Both the position numbers and the translations under genes were made by a program. Shown here one piece after another: positions 1-10,700 of a stretch of 64,000 nt of DNA. The notes under the pieces were generated by a model. That model was not told where the DNA came from. It saw only the letters and a program-made list of their open reading frames with translations, and did not search any database. Origin of the DNA: Hexactinellida sp. DTS-2022 (Eukaryota; Porifera; Hexactinellida). Each line of letters begins with the position of its first letter. The stretch's first letter is position 1. The stretch covers positions 496,001 through 560,000 of the forward strand of contig JAPNXP010000002.1 in NCBI GenBank assembly GCA_028753945.1, read 5' to 3'.

Positions 1-1
1 A

Positions 2-727
2 ATGACCCGAGAAGATTTGGAAGAGACTAAAATAGGAAATCAATTTAACACCATTAGGAAATTAATCAGAGATCAGGCTTTGGCGAAGCGACTTAAGAAC
101 TTAGTTAAATTGTGGTTTCGAGAAGAAGAAGAAAGAAACAGTTCTGTGTTAGTTAACGGGGACGATAGAGGCATAAACCATACTGTTCATTCTAAAAAAG
201 CACATTCCAACTACAACAATACGTTGCCACGACCCACTCCAACAACTTTATCATTGAAAATTTCAATACCTTTAGAAAACATTTCTCTTCATAGAAACCA
301 TATACCGAAAATACGATTTGTACCTGCAACACAAACAACACAAACAACAACAACAACAACAACAAATATATCTAACAACAATTCACAAAAACCCTCAACA
401 CAGCCCGTCCCCAAACATTCCATTGTACCAACTAGTATCCAAGATACAGAGGTACAAACACAAACACAAACAGAACTAGTTCCTCCAAAAGATGAGCCAA
501 TAACAACACCTGCAACAGAACTGGAACCATCTAGTCCACTGGGAGAAATCCCGTCCCCAAGGCCCTGTTTGTTCCCATTCCGAACAGAGGATGGTATCAC
601 TAAGCAGGATGGTACCACATTCCTATGGCATCATCCGGTTGTTATAGAAGAGACCAGTTTAGTGATACGGCCTTACACATCTCTGATTGAATGGGAAAAT
701 CAATTGACTTTACGTCCAACGCTTTAG
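2..727 (+). CDS. MED26: Mediator subunit 26, 3' part (5' end outside window)
   Basis: The reading frame opens at the window edge and stops at 727. Its first 40 residues (LEETKIGNQ..., LAKRLKNLVKLWF) match the second half of the TFIIS N-terminal (LW) domain of MED26, which in the family reads LEET-[RK]-[IL]-G and LAKRAK-LV/L-x-W. The first half of that helical bundle must lie upstream, so the ATG at position 2 is probably an internal Met. After the domain come about 150 low-complexity residues rich in Thr, Gln and Pro, including an ACA/ACN run at 330-367, then a conserved-looking C-terminus (PFRTEDGITKQDG, WHHPVVIEE). MED26 links Mediator to TFIID and elongation factors in the nucleus. TFIIS or elongin A, which share the LW domain, are less likely because their catalytic or BC-box parts are missing. 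Confidence 0.75.
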   Translation: MTREDLEETKIGNQFNTIRKLIRDQALAKRLKNLVKLWFREEEERNSSVLVNGDDRGINHTVHSKKAHSNYNNTLPRPTPTTLSLKISIPLENISLHRNHIPKIRFVPATQTTQTTTTTTTNISNNNSQKPSTQPVPKHSIVPTSIQDTEVQTQTQTELVPPKDEPITTPATELEPSSPLGEIPSPRPCLFPFRTEDGITKQDGTTFLWHHPVVIEETSLVIRPYTSLIEWENQLTLRPTL

Positions 728-1201
728 GGAATGCATTTAATTGGAACTGAGAGATTGGTTTGCTCATTTTATTAAAGCCTTATGATTCATTTGTTGTTTT
801 ATATATATAGAGTTCTTATAGCAATTGTACGTTAATATTGCGTTATTGAGAACTTAAAATATTTCAGTTCTTATGATAGGAAGTTAAAGTATAGCAAGCT
901 TGCTATTAGGCAAATCATACTGTGTAATACAGTCTGCTTATTGTGGACAACTTTTCGTCTGCTTATTATGAAATACTTTATTTTGAACAAGCTCTATGGT
1001 CCAAATTTAATAAACTTACATAGGGTTTGTATTAAGTTGAGTTCGCTTATTATGAAGTCTCTATCATAATAAGCGAACTGAACACAATTTTGTTCGCTTG
1101 AATGTCATAACAAAACATAACTGTATAGTATTGATTTGTTTCCAAAATTACCACTAATATTATAACTCAGTGCCAACATCTCTACAAAATTAAAACTAAT
1201 A
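728..1201. other. Intergenic spacer MED26-MPHOSPH6
   Basis: AT-rich 3' flank of MED26. Apart from the MITE at 930-1123, no exon or RNA gene is visible. Confidence 0.6.
930..1123. repeat. MITE family 3 (CAGTC...TGCTTATTGTG type)
   Basis: A diverged copy of the family whose ends read CAGTCAGGTCTGCTTATTGTG and CATAATAAAAGAACCTGACTG. It has the internal CTATGGTCC and TTACATAGGGTTTGTATTAAG blocks seen in the other copies at 20159, 46960 and 59151. Confidence 0.7.
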
Positions 1202-1344
1202 CAGTAGATGTCGGTTATAAGAACCTATCGGTTATAAGAACACTATGTTGGAAAACGGTTGCCATATACCCTGTATAATTTATGTCGGTTATAAGAACAT
1301 TAAGTGCAGTTCCCGACGATGTGCTTATAACCGGTATCCACTAT
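1202..1344. repeat. MITE family 2 (GGATGTCGGTTATAAG type) in the MPHOSPH6 promoter
   Basis: Starts CAGTAGATGTCGGTTATAAG and ends CTTATAACCGGTATCCACTA. The internal block GGAAAACGGTTGCCATATACC matches the copies at 27327, 34200 and 57433. It ends about 25 bp before the MPHOSPH6 ATG, so it forms the 5' UTR or core promoter. Confidence 0.85.
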
Positions 1345-1368
1345 ACTATATACAGCTACAGTATAACA

Positions 1369-2204
1369 ATGTCTAAAGCTACAAGAGAGAAGGGCCCCAA
1401 GCAGTTGTCCCGCACCCTGATGGGACTCAAGTTCATGAAGCGGCGGCTGGCTAGCGAGGAGCAGGCTGACGATAGCAAGATAGCCCCGGCGGACGCGTGG
1501 CTCGCCGGGAGCCCGCCGGAGACAAGGGAAGAGGGGAAGCTGCCTCAGATGGTGAGCTACGTAGGCTGCATGGGATTAGTGGGGAACGGACATCTGTCGT
1601 TTGGGAAGTTTAACAAAGAGGTCGAGAGAGAAATGTTAGCTATTGGCAGAGAGGAGAGAGGGGAGGCGTCCGATAGCGATAAATCTGTGTCAGATAACGA
1701 AATGGCAGACAGGTAGGATAAATATTGTCAGAAAATGTGTCTATTTATAGGTTTGTACATAGAAATTACTTATACAGGGCGTTAGTACGAACACGGTATT
1801 AATACGAAATTCCGGTTAATACGACACTGCACTATATCAGTCCCCTTCAAAGCCTTTTCAATACAAATGATATTGGTTAATACGAACACATTTTGACGTT
1901 CCCCTTTTGTTCGTACTAACGAGATTCTACTGTATATCGGCCAACGCATTTCTAATGTAATTATCAGGGACTAGCAAGGTTATTTTAACATCAAAAATCA
2001 CATTTGCGAAGCCGGGTTAATATATTGAAAAGGTGTTTGAATAGTATAAGTAAGTCCTTATGTTTGTACCTATTTAGGTACGAGAATCTGATTGGTACAG
2101 TCGGTAAGAAGGTAAAGAGAAAAGCAGCTGACAATATAGATTTCCTGGATACACAGGAATGTAATATTCCAAAGAAGAAACGGAAAGTTAAAAAGAAATA
2201 CTAA
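1369..2204 (+). CDS. MPHOSPH6: M-phase phosphoprotein 6 (exosome cofactor)
   Basis: Two exons, 1369-1712 and 2078-2204, with a GT-AG intron that splits an Arg codon; 156 residues, like the vertebrate protein. Family landmarks are LSRTLMGLKFMKR near the start (MPP6 LSKNLLRMKFMQR), LSFGKFNKEVEREML in the middle, and SDNEMADRYENLIGTVGKK across the splice junction. MPP6 bridges the RNA helicase MTR4 to the nuclear exosome in 5.8S rRNA maturation. The C-terminus holds PKKKRKV followed by KKKY, a textbook monopartite nuclear localisation signal. I chose the ATG at 1369 because upstream in-frame codons belong to a MITE. The intron contains a family-1 MITE. Confidence 0.9.
1775..1932. repeat. MITE family 1 (ACCTCGTTAGTACGAACAC type)
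   Basis: Lies in the MPHOSPH6 intron. The right end reads GTTCGTACTAACGAGATTCTACTG and the left end is slightly degenerate. The internal CAGTCCCCTTCAAAGCC block is typical of the family. Confidence 0.8.
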
Positions 2205-2274
2205 TTTAATACTCTTGCATTTGACAATTGAAATTTGTTATTAAATTAACTGAAGTATGAATAATTTAACATAC

Positions 2275-2430
2275 CTGTACATCTAATGGGAAGTGCTTGG
2301 GGTGTGTGTTCTCAATTTCTTGTTTGACTCTAGATATAAGCCAATCTGTCTCGCATGACAATGTTATTAATGGAAATTCGTTGTCATTTGAACGAATAGA
2401 AACCTGAATAATATCATAAGCGGTTGCCAT
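2275..2430 (-). CDS. Orphan first exon of a HERPUD-like ubiquitin-domain protein
   Basis: On the minus strand an ATG at 2430 opens 52 codons ending exactly at a CAG|GTATG donor (2275). The peptide (MATAYDIIQV, TLSCETDWLISRVKQEI, HPKHFPLDVQ) fits the first half of the HERPUD1/2 ubiquitin-like domain, including the exon break just before the R-L-[IV]-Y-S-G strand. I could not find the following exons between 2274 and 1 on this strand; MPHOSPH6 and MED26 occupy that space on the other strand. Either the rest lies beyond the window with MED26 and MPHOSPH6 nested in its intron, or this is a stranded exon. It sits head-to-head with SRRD, 173 bp apart. Confidence 0.5.
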
Positions 2431-2603
2431 CGTTACGCTAGGAATATATGCTAATCTATGCTAAATAAACTAGAAAATAAAACAATTATAAAATATTAAA
2501 ATAAGCATATTAACTTATCTTTTTGTCTCAAAGCAAATACGATCTGAATTAATATGTATAACATTAACCAATGAAATTATTCCAAATATACTCTAGTTAT
2601 TCT

Positions 2604-3260
2604 ATGGAAGACAATGGATTTACTTTAGTCACGGGCAAAAAGAAAAAAACTTTTAAAACAACCAAGGAACATAAAATTATGTCACCTTACGAATTAACAG
2701 CGGGTTATAGTGTAGAAGAACTAAAAGAGAAAATAAACAAGTGTTATACCGAAATACTAGACTCCTTATTTATAAAAGAAATTAATTTGGTTATAGAAAA
2801 GTTAAAATATTTCCAAACACAAGGAATAGTATGCTATGCCCTGGGAAAGTTGGATAGTTTATACTGTCAAGCTCCTAAATACCAATTAGCCGTGTTAATA
2901 TACATAAAACGTGTTCTAAATATAGAACAAGTGTTAGTGTACGATCCTGTGTTAACAGAGGTGGAAATAACCGCGATTAGTGAATATGGAATCGGAAATA
3001 TTTCCGTTAATGAGGAAGGAAAGAGGAAAGTTAAAGTCAAGACTTTATTTGTGATATTCCACGGAGAAAAATTCTTATTTGAGAATTTAATAACCACGAA
3101 TATACATTGCAAATCTGATGTCATTATTTTAGGAAATGATTTGAAAAAGATATTTGATACAAATTCTGTTTTTCTGGAAAACTTACGAACTACTCCGCTT
3201 GTAAATAACTTTTATAGAGAAAGTATTTTTGATTGTTGTGCTCTCCAATGGTTTGATTAA
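2604..3260 (+). CDS. SRRD: SRR1-domain protein
   Basis: Single-exon gene of about 218 residues. The SRR1 core is clear: YGIGNIS-type motif shifted to the centre (SEYGIGNISVNEEGKRKV), VYDPVLTEVE, NEEGKR, and a C-terminal VIILGNDL block. SRR1 proteins act in heme-regulated and circadian processes in plants, yeast and mammals; their biochemical activity is unsettled. The N-terminus carries a Lys-rich stretch (TGKKKKTFK), as in SRRD orthologues. The ATG at 2604 (MEDNGFTLV) is preferred; one 33 bases upstream (2571) is in frame and also possible. It shares a short divergent promoter with the HERPUD-like exon. Confidence 0.85.
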   Translation: MEDNGFTLVTGKKKKTFKTTKEHKIMSPYELTAGYSVEELKEKINKCYTEILDSLFIKEINLVIEKLKYFQTQGIVCYALGKLDSLYCQAPKYQLAVLIYIKRVLNIEQVLVYDPVLTEVEITAISEYGIGNISVNEEGKRKVKVKTLFVIFHGEKFLFENLITTNIHCKSDVIILGNDLKKIFDTNSVFLENLRTTPLVNNFYRESIFDCCALQWFD

Positions 3261-3325
3261 ATATTATATTTGTATATTTATTTTATTTCGTAAACAAATA
3301 GACTACCGTATAATATAAGGAATTA

Positions 3326-3664
3326 TTAAAAATTAGGACTAGCTATTATATTGAGTGGAGCTGAAAGGAAATTGGGATTTGAATCGTTTGATTTGCAATC
3401 GCTTAGAGTAGAAGAGCTCGTATTTGGAAATGATTGCATTCCTTCTGCCCCTTCTGTTGCTACGCAACGAGATATTAAGATCGAAGGGCAGTTAGCTATT
3501 TCGCATCGAGAGGACATTTCTTCCAAATCCCGTAGAGTTCCCTTTAGGGCCTGCATTATCCATCTATCTTCAGTCGAATTGGTAACTTTTCTAGCTCTCC
3601 CGTATTTCCATAGTTTGCTGCTCTGATATAATCGGTGTTTGTAATCTTTACCCTTGTTAGTCAT
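3326..3664 (-). CDS. Small hypothetical protein
   Basis: Intact 112-codon ORF convergent with SRRD, 65 bp from its stop. I do not recognise the family. The N-terminal half is basic and predicted helical (KDYKHRLYQSSKLWKYGRARK, then TLRDLEEMSSR); the C-terminal half is Ser- and Asn-rich. A plus-strand ORF overlaps it almost completely, but that one lacks a convincing start and looks like a shadow. It could be a real short gene or a chance ORF. Confidence 0.35.
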   Translation of the reverse strand: MTNKGKDYKHRLYQSSKLWKYGRARKVTNSTEDRWIMQALKGTLRDLEEMSSRCEIANCPSILISRCVATEGAEGMQSFPNTSSSTLSDCKSNDSNPNFLSAPLNIIASPNF

Positions 3665-4074
3665 AAGATATGTCTTGCCATAAATTCAAAGAGTATTTAT
3701 AGGCAAATCTTGCAAATCTCATGATTATGTCAACAAATTTAGTGTTTAGTTCCATATATAAACAGCTAATAAAATTCTGGAGAATAATCAAGGTATATAA
3801 ATATAAACAATAAATTTGTTCAAACTTCAAAGTGTTTCAATAAAATACTAACTCCCAATTCATCACATGAATACTATACCAACATATAGTAATTAGTACT
3901 AAATTGAATACCACAAACACTACTAAAGTACAAATCCTATTCACAAGTAATACCTCGTTAGTTACTTATAGCGTTCTTATAGGAGCGGTTTCCGAAGTCT
4001 CTTGCTAGGGTTTGTGAGCTCAATGAGACTTGTTGAAGGAATTATTGAGTTCCTAAACAGTAATTAATTAAATA
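3665..4074. other. Intergenic spacer without recognised genes
   Basis: AT-rich 5' flank of the small ORF and 3' flank of NFX1. Nothing with coding or RNA character is seen. Confidence 0.5.
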
Positions 4075-4226
4075 CAGTCGAAACGGGGTTTTTCTAACAT
4101 TGGGTTTTTCTAACTAACTATTTATTATAAAGTTATAAGAAATTCCAATTTTGTTGTATTTTCAATCGGATTTTGCTTATTTTATTTCCATGCAAAGAAT
4201 TAGTTAGAAAAAAACGGTTTCAACTG
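4075..4226. repeat. MITE family 5 (GTCGAAAC...TTTTTCTAAC type)
   Basis: Begins CAGTCGAAACGGGGTTTTTC and ends AAAAAAACGGTTTCAACTG. It has an internal AAGAAATTCCAATTTTG block shared with the copies at 28867, 38981 and 54735. Confidence 0.8.
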
Positions 4227-4259
4227 TAGTTATTTTGAGTTCTGCTATAATAATTGCTA

Positions 4260-4432
4260 CAGTAGAACCTCGTTAATACGAAAACGGGTAATACGAATTT
4301 CCGGTTAATACGAAAACTATTTCAGTCCCCTTCAAAGCCTTTTCATTACAAATGATATTAGTTGATACTAATTCCGGATAAGGCAAACGCATTTGACGGT
4401 CCCCTGGTGTTCCTACTACCGAGGCTCTACTG
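4260..4432. repeat. MITE family 1
   Basis: Begins CAGTAGAACCTCGTTAATACG and ends near GAGGCTCTACTG. It lies just beyond the NFX1 stop codon, perhaps in its 3' UTR. Confidence 0.8.
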
Positions 4433-4465
4433 TACATAACAGAACAGAGAATACGATATATAATC

Positions 4466-4775
4466 TCACTTAGTTGCTAGCACCACAACTTGTCTCTGCG
4501 GCTCGGGGTCCTGTGACCAGGTTTGGCAGTTGTAGTAGGAAGCCAGTTCGTGTACTATCCGTCTGTGGTTGGGCCGCATGGCCCTGAAAGCGTGCTGCTG
4601 GGATTTAGACTGACTAGCCTGTACCGACTGGATTAGCTTCTTTATTTGCTCCTCTAAGTGAGTTATGAACTCTGGTTCTACCTTCGCTTGCTCCTTAAGG
4701 AACGGATTGTACATCTCCCGAATCGCTTGGTCGATAGGAGAACTGCTGTCCACTCCAAACGCATCGCCTAACTTC
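4466..4775 (-). CDS. NFX1: NFX1 exon 15, R3H domain
   Basis: Terminal exon with the R3H single-strand nucleic-acid-binding domain (HAFRAMRPNHRRIVHELA, then EPQRQVVVLA). The acceptor at 4776 completes an Arg codon begun in exon 14 (KEDWKR|KLGDAFG). Six kilobases of intron separate it from exon 14. Confidence 0.9.
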
Positions 4776-7700
4776 CTATTAACCCGCAATGTTAATTAAC
4801 TCAGGCCATAATAATATAATAATCAGTGTTTCATACAGGATTTGCATGCAAGGGGGGGCAATCTGGGATATGTAAATTCTTAAGGGAGGGCATAAATTAA
4901 AACTTTGTTGTGTAAGTGGTTTTTCTAGTGCACCCAGGCACGTCGCCAGGATTTTTCATCTAGGGGGGGCGGCAAAATTACCAGGGGGGGCATGCCCCCC
5001 CTCCCCCCCCCCCCCACTCACAAAATTCGTATCAACGAGAGTCGATTATAATATGAAATTATCAAGTTTCTATCTTATATATTAAATCTAAATGGTTTGT
5101 TTTTGTTTGTTGTTTGTTTGTTCGGAATTGATTGAGAACTGGGTGAGAGCTACAGACTTGTAATTTGGCAGGGAGGTGGGTAACTACGTATCTAGAAACA
5201 AGTTCTAATATCTAAGAAAAATATTCACATCTTCAATCTCAAAAGGTAACAAAACCTTTAGCCAATTAAATTCGAGCGTGGCACAGTATGGATTAGCAGC
5301 TAGCATTCAATTAGTATAAATTGATTTAGTGTCTCTAACATTTGTTAAGCGTGCATTATAGAATCATTTATTTGTAATTACATATTTTAAAGGGTCGTGG
5401 CCGCTTACTTCCAACGACTATATATGGAGTAATTAAGTAAGCTGATTCCAAATATGATGTTGTTAACAACCCATGTGTATATATTTGTTGTTTAGATGTA
5501 GACCTTATAAGGAATTTACAAACGTTACTTCTATTATTTGTTGGTTGGGATATTTGAGGCACCAGAAGGGTGCTTTCTGCAGCCGCGCAGCGAAAGCAAG
5601 CGAAGCGGGCTTGTATATGTTGTAGGCGAAATTGAGTTTCAGTCCAAATTGAGTCTCAATTTCGCCTAGTCCAAATTGAGACTCATTTTGGACTAGTCCA
5701 AATTGAGTCTCATTTTCGTCTAGGCGAGATTGAGTCATACTTATAGAAAATGTTTAAATAAATATTATGGGTTGTTAAAAATTCATTATATCCCAGGCCG
5801 AATCCAGTTTTTGTTCACTTCTAAATGTGTATACTAGGTAAACAAGTATGCTGAATACGAATTTGACACTCACAAATTTCTAATACAAATATTTATTGTT
5901 GTTATTGACAATATAGGTAAACAAGTTTGTAAAATATTAGAATTTACATAGAGATTAGACGGTTATTTTAAGTAATTGCATATGCTAAATACGAATTTAG
6001 AATTATCTACTTGCAAATAAGCGGTGTTTGTTGTTAAAGTTGGGGAATTAATGACTAAGAATAAGATTGAGATTTTAAATTATAAGTAAGTAAGCAAACA
6101 AAGTATCATATAGTTACGTATATAGATTAATATTGAAGATTTGACAAAATGAATACGAGTCCTTTTGTAAGTTAATTATATTGCGTGGTAAAGTGTAAAT
6201 TATGCATGATAATAAATTTAGTGGAATAGTTAAGTATTCCCTAGCAAAAGCGAACGAGATTATAGGCACGTAATAAATATTTATCCTAATCTACTCGCGA
6301 ATTCAAACCATTTCACTCAAGCCACCACTCCCACCAGTTTAATCTTCAATACATATAATTTTCAATACATTCACCATAATAAGAACATAATTAATTGCTA
6401 CACATTCTCAAATGAATGTTGAGTTTATTGATAAGCTGCTGTGTTGTTATTTGGTTTAATAGCTGGTCTTGCTGTTAAATCAGTTTATCAATATCACTAA
6501 GTTGAGAATGTGTAGCGAGTAAATGAGTAATTACGTTCTATTTATGTAGTAAATGTGTTTAAATGTGCATCTATAAATTAACAGTACAAAGGCGTAGGCT
6601 CTGGTATGGTTGGTAGGGCCATGGACATACAAAAAATTATCAATTGAATCACCAATGGGCATTGGCCTCCCAATGTCACCGTAATGGACTAACCTATGGG
6701 CCCTAACCCTACTAATCCCATTCCGAGACTACGTCAAACTCCGTATGTGGGAATTCTCCGAATCTAAGATGTTGACATTTTTCAGACTACTTTCTCAATA
6801 TTGGAAAAATAGTCTAAAAATAACAATTGTTATAATATGCAACCAGAGATGTGGCCAAATCCCTAGGCCTAGGGAATTAGAGTTTTAAAGATTTTAAGAT
6901 TAATCCCAGTCCATTCAGAATGGGATTGGGAATTAATCAGAAAATCTCAAACTCAAGGTCGGTGTGTGAATTAAGGAACTTCTTAATGATGTTATTTCCA
7001 AACTGCTCTGAATTGGTGAATGACAAATAGGACATGTTAATCCAAGTTCTTTAAATTTAATGCGGCAATCTACACCATTTTGCATGTCTACAGGTCTGAA
7101 AATTAATTTCGTTTCTCGTACCTTCAAACATACATACAAATGTGTATTGTAATTTGTAATCATATTAATATAATTGATATTCATTAATTATTTAGAAGCT
7201 TCATTATAAAAAAACAATCGGTAGAAACTAGCCAGGTTTTATAATACAAACGCCGATGATCGCTGTATAAGTAAATTCATATTATATTTAGACAGGTGCG
7301 AAGTCAGCCCTAACTATAGTGGGTGTCAAGTGCGAGTAAGTATAGCCAGCGACCCCAATGGGGGCTCAGCAGAAAACCTCTTACACACTAAGAGGACTTG
7401 TTAAATGTTAATTCAGGAGCACTTTCTATAAAAAGGTGCAATTTAACGACTGAAAAAAAATAGCACAGTAACACATATTGACTGTGAAAACTAACTAATA
7501 TGATTAAATTCTTGACTGAGCTTAGGACGTAATTGCATCTCTTACGAAAAAGAGCACAAGCCTTAGTTATATTGATTATCTTTCTTTTGGATACAAACAA
7601 CTTGTGACCTTCAGATGTTCTATATTTTGAACAGCGATTTTATTTATATTGAGTCAAAGTAAAATCCATGTTAATATAAATATCAATTACTAAATAGCAT

Positions 7701-10700
7701 TAATATATTTATTAATACGTATTCTATTATTAGCCAATATATCATGTTTAAATTAAACACAATATCTGAAAAGTAGATATACTCAGGGGTTTATCCAGGA
7801 GCGCGCCATACGCCTAGAGGCGTATAAATTTGGCTATGTCTGCGTTTAGGAGCGCGAAAACTGCCGAAACTCCCTGTAGAGTAATACAAAACTAACCTTT
7901 TAGGCGTACAAAATACATACTCTAGTGACCTAAGGCCTATTAGGAGCGTTCAATTTGAGTCCTGTATAATTCCCTGGATGTACTATCAACAAATATTGTG
8001 TTGAGTGAAAACATAAATAAATTACAACTGTTATTGAATACTCACATTACGATAATTACTAAACAGTCGGAGAAATGCCAGCATAAAACATAGAGACAAA
8101 GAAGTCGGAAAATTCTAAACATTTGATATTTGGAATTTTGGACAAATGCCGACATACGGAGTCCGACAAATGCAGGCCCCTAGTTACGGTAGTTTTGATC
8201 TCAAATAGAGATGCGTTTTTTATCTCCGAATTACTTTAATGTAATCCGGACAAACACACACACACTCACAAAGAACTATTGTGCTTTTAATATATAGATT
8301 ATTGTGGTCTGCTTAAGCACTGCCGGATTTGGTAGCCCGCGAGACCATTGGCGGGCTAACAATAGTGCATTCTTTAGGATAAGGTTATCCACCAGTTGTA
8401 TTTATAATAATTGTTTTGCCATCTCGTAACCCTTCTTATTCAAGAGGTTTTAATCCTAAGTCCCGGCTGTCTATTAACGGCCACCCCAAATAATATTATG
8501 AGGGGCGAAATGATACCTATTTTAATTTGAACATACAGACTAGACTCAATTCACAGGTCTAAACTAAATTCGGTTAGCCGGGTGACCGCTTAACCGCTGC
8601 TAATATTGGTTAACTGTTACAGATTTAATTAAGTAGTTAACCGGTCTGTTAATCTAGTTAAATAATATCAATGTAATTGCGAATATAGAACACTAAATTA
8701 TATAAATTTTGTTAGAATATGGTAATCTTAAAACTATGCATTTCCATACGTAGTAAATTCCTAAGAACCAAGCGTGGGGTTGTTAACCATTCTGAGGCTC
8801 AGGTATGATTCGTTTTGTTTATACAACAGTGTAGGACTCGAGTATTATAAAGTATTACTCCATAAGTAGTACATTAACTAATACATTTCGCAATTTGGGC
8901 AAGTTAGAAACAGTGTAGTTGTTGCAGCGTGTACGCAAGATTAGTCCGCATGCATGCACGCTAGCGCACAGCATGCGGACTAATCTTGCGTACACGCTGC
9001 AACATAGTCATTGTGGTGATGAGAAATGGATTTATGATAATCTTTTCCAACAAAATTCAGATATTTTTAATTATTTAAATGTATTTCCTCGCTAATCCCA
9101 ACAGAGATATTCCGATTCAAAAAAAATTCTGTTCCGATTAATGAATTCGCGATATTCGTTCGCATTAGTGAAGTAATACATTTTCTATTGGCCTCTATAA
9201 CATGAGATTCCGATAAATTGGATCAAACTTGTTCATACCTTTTTAAACCAAACTAAACATGTAGTATACTACCTAAATAATTGTCTGTGACTTAATAATG
9301 TATATTTCCATTGTAATATACGTTGGATCTCCTATTCGGACTAGAGAGGATGTACAGTAAGATAATTTCCAAATAATACTGCTGATTATCAACAGACCGG
9401 CTAACTGGTTAACGAAATCTGTAACCGCTAACCGATATTTAATAGCAACAGTTAAGCGGTTAGCCAGCCGGTTAGCAAATCCAGCCTTGTATAAACAATA
9501 GTTAAGGGTGGGATTGGTTAATACGTGCAAGTTTATCACTTCAGGTTACTTCTACACTGTTGTCACCAGAATATATCGTGTTACTATGGGTAATAAGATA
9601 AACAATTATTATATTCTGAACAAAATGAGTGCAAATTCACACTTTTATCCAAAAACTTGTACTTCGAATTGTAATATTAACATATCGGTTAACTGATCAC
9701 TAAAATCCGTAACAGTTAACCGGTATTAGCGGCGGTTAACCAAATCCAGCCTTGTTTAATATTTTCTGAAGGACGAAATGTAGCAGTAGTAAGGAATAAA
9801 AGCAAAGCTGAACCTTACTAATTATGTAGTATAAATAATGTTCTACTGTGTTGATCAGCATGGGCGGTTAACCGGTTAACCGTCGCGAGAAATTGAATTG
9901 TAACCGTAGCCCCAGAATTTACCATTGAATAATATATTGGGAACAAGAAGATACTCTCTCTCCCCTCCGCCTGACTTGAGGGTTGGGTCGACTCCCCCCT
10001 CCAGACGCTATACAGTATGTGGCTTAGAAATTAGTACGTATCTCAAATACAAGTGTCACTAAGTGTCTCTTTAACAACAAACAGCCCTTATTTGCAAGTA
10101 GATAATTCTAAATTCGTATTTAGCATATGCAATTACTAAAAATAACCGTCTAATCTCTATGTAAATTCTAATATTTTACAAACTTGTTTACCTATATTGT
10201 CAATAACTACAACAAATAGACATAATAGGAATTTGTGAGTGTCAAATTCGTATTCAGCATACTTGTTTACCTAGTATTCACATTTAGTAGTGAAGAAATA
10301 ACTGGATTCGGCCTGGGATATAATGAATTTTTAACAACCCATAATATTTATTTAAACATTTTCTATAAGTATGACTCAATCTCGCCTAGACGAAAATGAG
10401 ACTCAATTTGGACTAGTCCAAAATGAGTCTCAATTTCGACTAGTCCAAATTGAGACTCAATCTCGCCTGGTACTCAATTTCGCCTGCGACATATACATAA
10501 TAATAATAATAATAATAATACACCTACAACGTTATTTGGCAATAATTTAGCAGGGGGGTATGTCCCGGGGCACGAAATTTTACCAGGGGGGGCATTGCCC
10601 CGGGGCGAGGATTTCTACCAGGGGGGGCATTGCCCCCCTATGCCCCCCCCGTGGCGACGTCCCTGAGTGCACCCCTACCACCCCCTATATCAAATCCTGA

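Larger units (their letters stand above)
6043..10066. other. Interior of long-TIR element, no genes
   Basis: AT-rich, with short ORFs that have no domain or codon signal. It contains small palindromes (6398-6516, 8921-9003), a hAT-like MITE (7784-7975), half of a snap-back repeat (7207-7277) and scattered GGTTAACCGGTTAACC-like motifs between 8570 and 9890. Confidence 0.55.
5612..10496. mobile_element. Non-autonomous element with ~430-bp terminal inverted repeats
   Basis: The segment 5612-6042 reappears as its reverse complement at 10067-10496 with a few per cent mismatches. Shared landmarks are CTAGGCGAGATTGAGTCATAC, the TCCCAGGCCGAATCCAG block and GCATATGCTAAATACGAATT. The outer 120 bp of each arm is made of shuffled CAAATTGAGTCTCA / GGACTAG units. 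The interior of about 4 kb has no coding potential. It looks like a fold-back or MULE-type element whose transposase is encoded elsewhere. I see no clear target duplication. Confidence 0.7.

Noticed and set aside
289-618. 109-codon minus-strand ORF with Val/Cys runs
   Set aside because: Antisense to the ACA repeats of MED26; low complexity only.
6933-7600. Two short minus-strand ORFs (83 and 70 codons)
   Set aside because: Sit inside the long-TIR element, show no domain, and lack conserved start context.
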